In this document: positions 58,901 through 64,000 of the stretch, one piece after another
Position numbering within the stretch: the first letter of the stretch is position 1
Layout of the letters: the number at the start of each line of letters is the position of its first letter
Assembly: GCA_951804985.1 (NCBI GenBank)
Contig: OX638134.1
Coordinates: 1,798,001-1,862,000 of the forward strand
Reading direction: 5' to 3'
Origin: Dryomyza anilis
Taxonomy: Eukaryota; Arthropoda; Insecta; Diptera; Dryomyzidae
Length of the DNA: 64,000 nucleotides
Made by a program: the position numbers and the translations under genes
The notes under the pieces: generated by a model
Database searches by the model: none
What the model was told of the DNA's origin: nothing
Seen by the model: only the letters and a program-made list of their open reading frames with translations

Positions 58901-61900
58901 TTTTCTTAAATCCTTCATATCTTCTAAACGGAGCGTCGTAGATGGGTCAAAGTTGGCAACCTTTTTTGGATTTTCATAATTGATTTTTGAAAAAAATATT
59001 TTCTTAAATTTCATTAAAATCGGTCCAATGGTTCTAGAGATATAGGCTGATCAGTCAAGTTTTTCTTAAATCCTTCATATCTTCTAAACGGAGCGTCGTA
59101 GATGTGTCAAAGTTGGCAACCTTTTTTGGATTTTCATAATTGATTTTTGAAAAAAATATTTTCTTAAAACCTTCATATCTTCTAAACGGAGCGTCGTAGA
59201 TGGGTCAAAGTGGGCGCATTTTATAGTGATTTTAAAGTAGAATATTTATGGGAAATTTCATTAAAATCGGTCCAATGGTTCTAGAGATATAGGCTGATCA
59301 GTCAAGTTTTTCTTAAATCCTTCATATCTTCTAAACGGAGCGTCGTAGATGGGTCAAAGTTGGCAACCTTTTTTGGATTTTCATAATTGATTTTTGAAAA
59401 AAATATTTTCTTAAATTTCATTAAAATCGGTCCAATGGTTCTAGTCATATAGGCTGATCAGTCAAGTTTTTCTTAAATCCTTCATATCTTCTAAACGGAG
59501 CGTCGTAGATGTGTCAAAGTTGGCAACATTTTTTGGATTTTCATAATTGATTTTTGAAAAAAATATTTTCTTAAAACCTTCATATCTTCTAAACGGAGCG
59601 TCGTAGATGGGTCAAAGTGGGCGCATTTTATAGTGATTTTAAAATAGAATATTTATCGGAAATTTCATTAAAATCGGTCCAATGGTTCTAGAGATATAGG
59701 CTGATCAGTCAAGTTTTTCTTAAATCCTTCATATCTTCTAAACGGAGCGTCGTAGATGTGTCAAAGTTGGCAACCTTTTTTGGATTTTCATAATTGATTT
59801 TTGAAAAAAATATTTTCTTAAAACCTTCATATCTTCTAAACGGAGCGTCGTAGATGGGTCAAAGTTGGCAACCTTTTTTGGATTTTCATAATTGATTTTT
59901 GAAAAAAATATTTTCTTAAATTTCATTAAAATCGGTCCAATGGTTCTAGAGATATAGGCTGATCAGTCAAGTTTTTCTTAAATCCTTCATATCTTCTAAA
60001 CGGAGCGTCGTAGATGTGTCAAAGTTGGCAACCTTTTTTGGATTTTCATAATTGATTTTTGAAAAAAATATTTTCTTAAAACCTTCTAAACGGAGCGTCG
60101 TAGATGGGTCAAAGTGGTCGCATTTTATAGTGATTTTAAAATAGAATATTTATCGGAAATTTCATTAAAATCGGTCCAATGGTTCTAGAGATATAGGCTG
60201 ATCAGTCAAGTTTTTCTTAAATCCTTCATATCTTCTAAACGGAGCGTCGTAGATGGGTCAAAGTTGGCAACCTTTTTTGGATTTTCATAATTGATTTTTG
60301 AAAAAAATATTTTCTTAAATTTCATTAAAATCGGTCCAATGGTTCTAGAGATATAGGCTGATCAGTCAAGTTTTTCTTAAATCCTTCATATCTTCTAAAC
60401 GGAGCGTCGTAGATGTGTCAAAGTTGGCAACCTTTTTTGGATTTTCATAATTGATTTTTGAAAAAAATATTTTCTTAAAACCTTCATATCTTCTAAACGG
60501 AGCGTCGTAGATGGGTCAAAGTGGTCGCATTTTATAGTGATTTTAAAATAGAATATTTATGGGAAATTTCATTAAAATCGGTCCAATGGTTCTAGAGATA
60601 TAGGCTGATCAGTCAAGTTTTTCTTAAATCCTTCATATCTTCTAAACGGAGCGTCGTAGATGGGTCAAAGTTGGCAACCTTTTTTGGATTTTCATAATTG
60701 ATTTTTGAAAAAAATATTTTCTTAAAACCTTCATATCTTCTAAACGGAGCGTCGTAGATGGGTCAAAATTGGCACAATTTTATGGATTTTCATAATTGAT
60801 TTTTGAAAAAAATATTTTCTTAAAACCTTCATATCTTCTAAACGGAGCGTCGTAGATGGGTCAAAGTGGGCGCATTTTATAGTGATTTTAAAGTAGAATA
60901 TTTATGGGAAATTTCATTAAAATCGGTCCAATGGTTCTAGAGATATAGGCTGATCAGTCAAGTTTTTCTTAAATCCTTCATATCTTCTAAACGGAGCGTC
61001 GTAGATGTGTCAAAGTTGGCAACATTTTTTGGATTTTCATAATTGATTTTTGAAAAAAATATTTTCTTAAAACCTTCATATCTTCTAAACGGAGCGTCGT
61101 AGATGGGTCAAAATTGGCACAATTTTATGGATTTTCATAATTGATTTTAGAAAAAAATATTTTCTTAAAACCTTCATATCTTCTAAACGGAGCGTCGTAG
61201 ATGTGTCAAAGTTGGCAACATTTTTTGGATTTTCATAATTGATTTTTGAAAAAAAATATTTTCTTAAAACCTTCATATCTTCTAAACCGAGCGTCGTAGA
61301 TGGGTCAAAGTGGGCGCATTTTATAGTGATTTTAAAATAGAATATTTATGGGAAATTTCATTAAAATCGGTCCAATGGTTCTAGAGATATAGGCTGATCA
61401 GTCAAGTTTTTCTTAAATCCTTCATATCTTCTAAACGGAGCGTCGTAGATGGGTCAAAGTTGGCAACCTTTTTTGGATTTTCATAATTGATTTTTGAAAA
61501 AAATATTTTCTTAAAACCTTCATATCTTCTAAACGGAGCGTCGTAGATGGGTCAAAGTGGGCGCATTTTATAGTGATTTTAAAATAGAATATTTATGGGA
61601 AATTTCATTAAAATCGGTCCAATGGTTCTAGAGATATAGGCTGATCAGTCAAGTTTTTCTTAAATCCTTCATATCTTCTAAACGGAGCATCGTAGATGGG
61701 TCAAAGTTGGCAACCTTTTTTGGATTTTCATAATTGATTTTTGAAAAAAATATTTTCTTAAAACCTTCATATCTTCTAAACGGAGCGTCGTAGATGGGTC
61801 AAAATTGGCACAATTTTATGGATTTTCATAATTGATTTTTGAAAAAAATATTTTCTTAAAACCTTCATATCTTCTAAACGGAGCGTCGTAAAATCGTTAA

Positions 61901-64000
61901 AATCGGTCCAATGGTTCTAGAGATATAGGCTGATCAGTCAAGTTTTTCTTAAATCCTTCATATCTTCTAAACGGAGCGTCGTAGATGGGTCAAAGTTGGC
62001 AACCTTTTTTGGATTTTCATAATTGATTTTTGAAAAAAATATTTTCTTAAATTTCATTAAAATCGGTCCAATGGTTCTAGAGATATAGGCTGATCAGTCA
62101 AGTTTTTCTTAAATCCTTCATATCTTCTAAACGGAGCGTCGTAGATGGGTCAAAGTTGGCAACCTTTTTTGGATTTTCATAATTGATTTTTGAAAAAAAT
62201 ATTTTCTTAAAACCTTCATATCTTCTAAACGGAGCGTCGTAGATGGGTCAAAATTGGCACAATTTTATGGATTTTCATAATTGATTTTTGAAAAAAATAT
62301 TTTCTTAAAACCTTCATATCTTCTAAACGGAGCGTCGTAGATGGGTCAAAGTGGGCGCATTTTATAGTGATTTTAAAGTAGAATATTTATGGGAAATTTC
62401 ATTAAAATCGGTCCAATGGTTCTAGAGATATAGGCTGATCAGTCAAGTTTTTCTTAAATCCTTCATATCTTCTAAACGGAGCGTCGTAGATGGGTCAAAG
62501 TTGGCAACCTTTTTTGGATTTTCATAATTGATTTTTGAAAAAAATATTTTCTTAAAACCTTCATATCTTCTAAACGGAGCGTCGTAGATGGGTCAAAGTG
62601 GGCGCATTTTATAGTGATTTTAAAATAGAATATTTATGGGAAATTTCATTAAAATCGGTCCAATGGTTCTAGAGATATAGGCTGATCAGTCAAGTTTTTC
62701 TTAAATCCTTCATATCTTCTAAACGGAGCGTCGTAGATGGGTCAAAGTTGGCAACCTTTTTTGGATTTTCATAATTGATTTTTGAAAAAAATATTTTCTT
62801 AAAACCTTCATATCTTCTAAACGGAGCGTCGTAGATGGGTCAAAGTGGGCGCATTTTATAGTGATTTTAAAGTAGAATATTTATGGGAAATTTCATTAAA
62901 ATCGGTCCAATGGTTCTAGAGATATAGGCTGATCAGTCAAGTTTTTCTTAAATCCTTCATATCTTCTAAACGGAGCGTCGTAGATGGGTCAAAGTTGGCA
63001 ACCTTTTTTGGATTTTCATAATTGATTTTTGAAAAAAATATTTTCTTAAATTTCATTAAAATCGGTCCAATGGTTCTAGAGATATAGGCTGATCAGTCAA
63101 GTTTTTCTTAAATCCTTCATATCTTCTAAACGGAGCGTCGTAGATGTGTCAAAGTTGGCAACATTTTTTGGATTTTCATAATTGATTTTTGAAAAAAATA
63201 TTTTCTTAAAACCTTCATATCTTCTAAACGGAGCGTCGTAGATGGGTCAAAGTGGGCGCATTTTATAGTGATTTTAAAATAGAATATTTATCGGAAATTT
63301 CATTAAAATCGGTCCAATGGTTCTAGAGATATAGGCTGATCAGTCAAGTTTTTCTTAAATCCTTCATATCTTCTAAACGGAGCGTCGTAGATGGGTCAAA
63401 GTTGGCAACCTTTTTTGGATTTTCATAATTGATTTTTGAAAAAAATATTTTCTTAAATTTCATTAAAATCGGTCCAATGGTTCTAGAGATATAGGCTGAT
63501 CAGTCAAGTTTTTCTTAAATCCTTCATATCTTCTAAACGGAGCGTCGTAGATGTGTCAAAGTTGGCAACCTTTTTTGGATTTTCATAATTGATTTTTGAA
63601 AAAAATATTTTCTTAAAACCTTCATATCTTCTAAACGGAGCGTCGTAGATGGGTCAAAGTGGGCGCATTTTATAGTGATTTTAAAATAGAATATTTATGG
63701 GAAATTTCATTAAAATCGGTCCAATGGTTCTAGAGATATAGGATGATCAGTCAAGTTTTTCTTAAATCCTTCATATCTTCTAAACGGAGCGTCGTAGATG
63801 GGTCAAAGTTGGCAACATTTTTTGGATTTTCATAATTGATTTTTGAAAAAATATTTTCTTAAAGTAGAATATTTATGGGAAATTTCATTAAAATCGGTCC
63901 AATGGTTCTAGAGATATAGGCTGATCAGTCAAGTTTTTCTTAAATCCTTCATATCTTCTAAACGGAGCGTCGTAGATGGGTCAAAGTTGGCAACCTTTTT
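55960..64000. repeat. distal part of the array with B-A hybrid monomers
   Basis: From 55973 on, some B units jump at CTTAAA directly into the A tail (ATTTCATTAAAATCGGTCC), skipping the middle of A. Examples start at about 55973, 57351, 57757, 58262, 58998, 59415, 59918, 60318, 62048, 63048 and 63456. They indicate unequal exchange at a short shared TTAAA sequence followed by spread of the product. Confidence 0.85.
57540..60900. repeat. two copies of a 1656-bp segment of the array
   Basis: Rare private variants recur at exactly 1656 bp: GTTCTAGTCATATAGG at about 57784 and 59440; the 8-bp deletion in AAAACCTTCTAAACGG at 58421 and 60077; an identical 62-codon chance ORF at 58082 and 59738. The segment was therefore duplicated recently as one block. 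Its outer limits are approximate. Confidence 0.88.

Larger units (their letters stand above)
47791..64000. repeat. modular satellite DNA array, at least 16.2 kb, continuing past the window end
   Basis: The array is built from two monomers sharing a constant 41-bp block (CTTCATATCTTCTAAACGG, then AGCGTCGTAGATG(G/T)GTCAAAGT). Type A (149 bp) continues GGGCGCATTTTATAGTGATT and ends in GGTTCTAGAGATATAGGCTG then CTTAAATC. Type B (98 or 99 bp) continues TGGCAACCTTTTTTGGATTT and ends in ATATTTTCTTAAAAC. B has sub-variants (B': TGTGTC with ACATTT; B'': CACAATTTTATGG). Order is not random: B-B'-A-A-B-A repeats with a period of about 742 bp at 48186, 48927 and 49670. By length the window holds on the order of 130 monomers (estimated, not counted). 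The first units (47.8-48.18 kb) are diverged, as at array edges. Short minus-strand ORFs within the array are by-products. Confidence 0.97.

Noticed and set aside
53470..61276. 62-63-codon minus-strand ORFs at 53470, 58082, 59738 and 61085
   Set aside because: They are tandem-repeat by-products of B-type satellite monomers; two are identical because of the 1656-bp duplication.
47791..64000. CRISPR-like array
   Set aside because: Regular repeats with 'spacers' are superficially similar, but the variable modules are only two recurring sequences and the DNA is eukaryotic; it is a satellite.

Overview
The window is nuclear DNA of an insect, most likely a higher (brachyceran) fly. Its genes have short GT-AG introns in AT-rich DNA. 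It carries the mitochondrial pair CCDC56/COA3 - mtTFB1 with 93 nt between the two cistrons, an arrangement known as bicistronic in Drosophila. The other proteins are best matched by fly families (a dyschronic/whirlin PDZ scaffold, a FBXO25/32 F-box protein, a quiver-type Ly6 protein). The species cannot be named from the sequence alone.

Layout. 1-13 kb: no convincing coding gene; TIR elements (150-1311, 1391-2130), a 19-bp minisatellite (3.78-4.58 kb), two GC-richer islands (about 3.0-3.66 and 4.74-6.03 kb), tandem ~230-250 bp repeats (7.8-8.9 kb) and a long hairpin (9.87-10.11 kb). 13.365-26.192 kb, minus strand: a complete coding model of a dyschronic (whirlin-like) gene, joined here from 17 exons with consistent phases (933 aa, three PDZ domains and one harmonin-homology domain, including a 30-nt microexon). 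Its introns hold at least five TIR/MITE elements and an 87-bp minisatellite. 26.2-31.6 kb: upstream region with a MITE, a foldback element, a tRNA-derived SINE with a perfect 13-bp target-site duplication, and two strong minus-strand donor sites that may belong to 5'-UTR exons of dyschronic. 31.666-32.287 kb (+): a three-exon Ly6-domain gene. 32.502-33.860 kb (-): mtTFB1 and CCDC56/COA3. 35-37.4 kb: candidate promoter/5'-UTR region and two MITEs. 37.401-41.406 kb (+): five-exon FBXO25/32 (atrogin-1-like) gene, 348 aa. 41.4-47.8 kb: non-coding, several TIR elements and a degenerate ~105-bp tandem repeat. 47.8 kb to the end: a satellite array of at least 16.2 kb made from two monomer types (149 bp and 98/99 bp) that share one constant module and are arranged in higher-order units.

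How the genes relate. Only the CCDC56-mtTFB1 pair is a functional unit visible in the sequence (cytochrome c oxidase assembly plus mitochondrial 12S rRNA dimethylation, probably from one mRNA). The Ly6 gene converges on mtTFB1, with 214 bp between the two stop codons. Dyschronic and the F-box gene appear independent. The most unusual part of the window is the modular satellite. No unknown protein-coding system was found.
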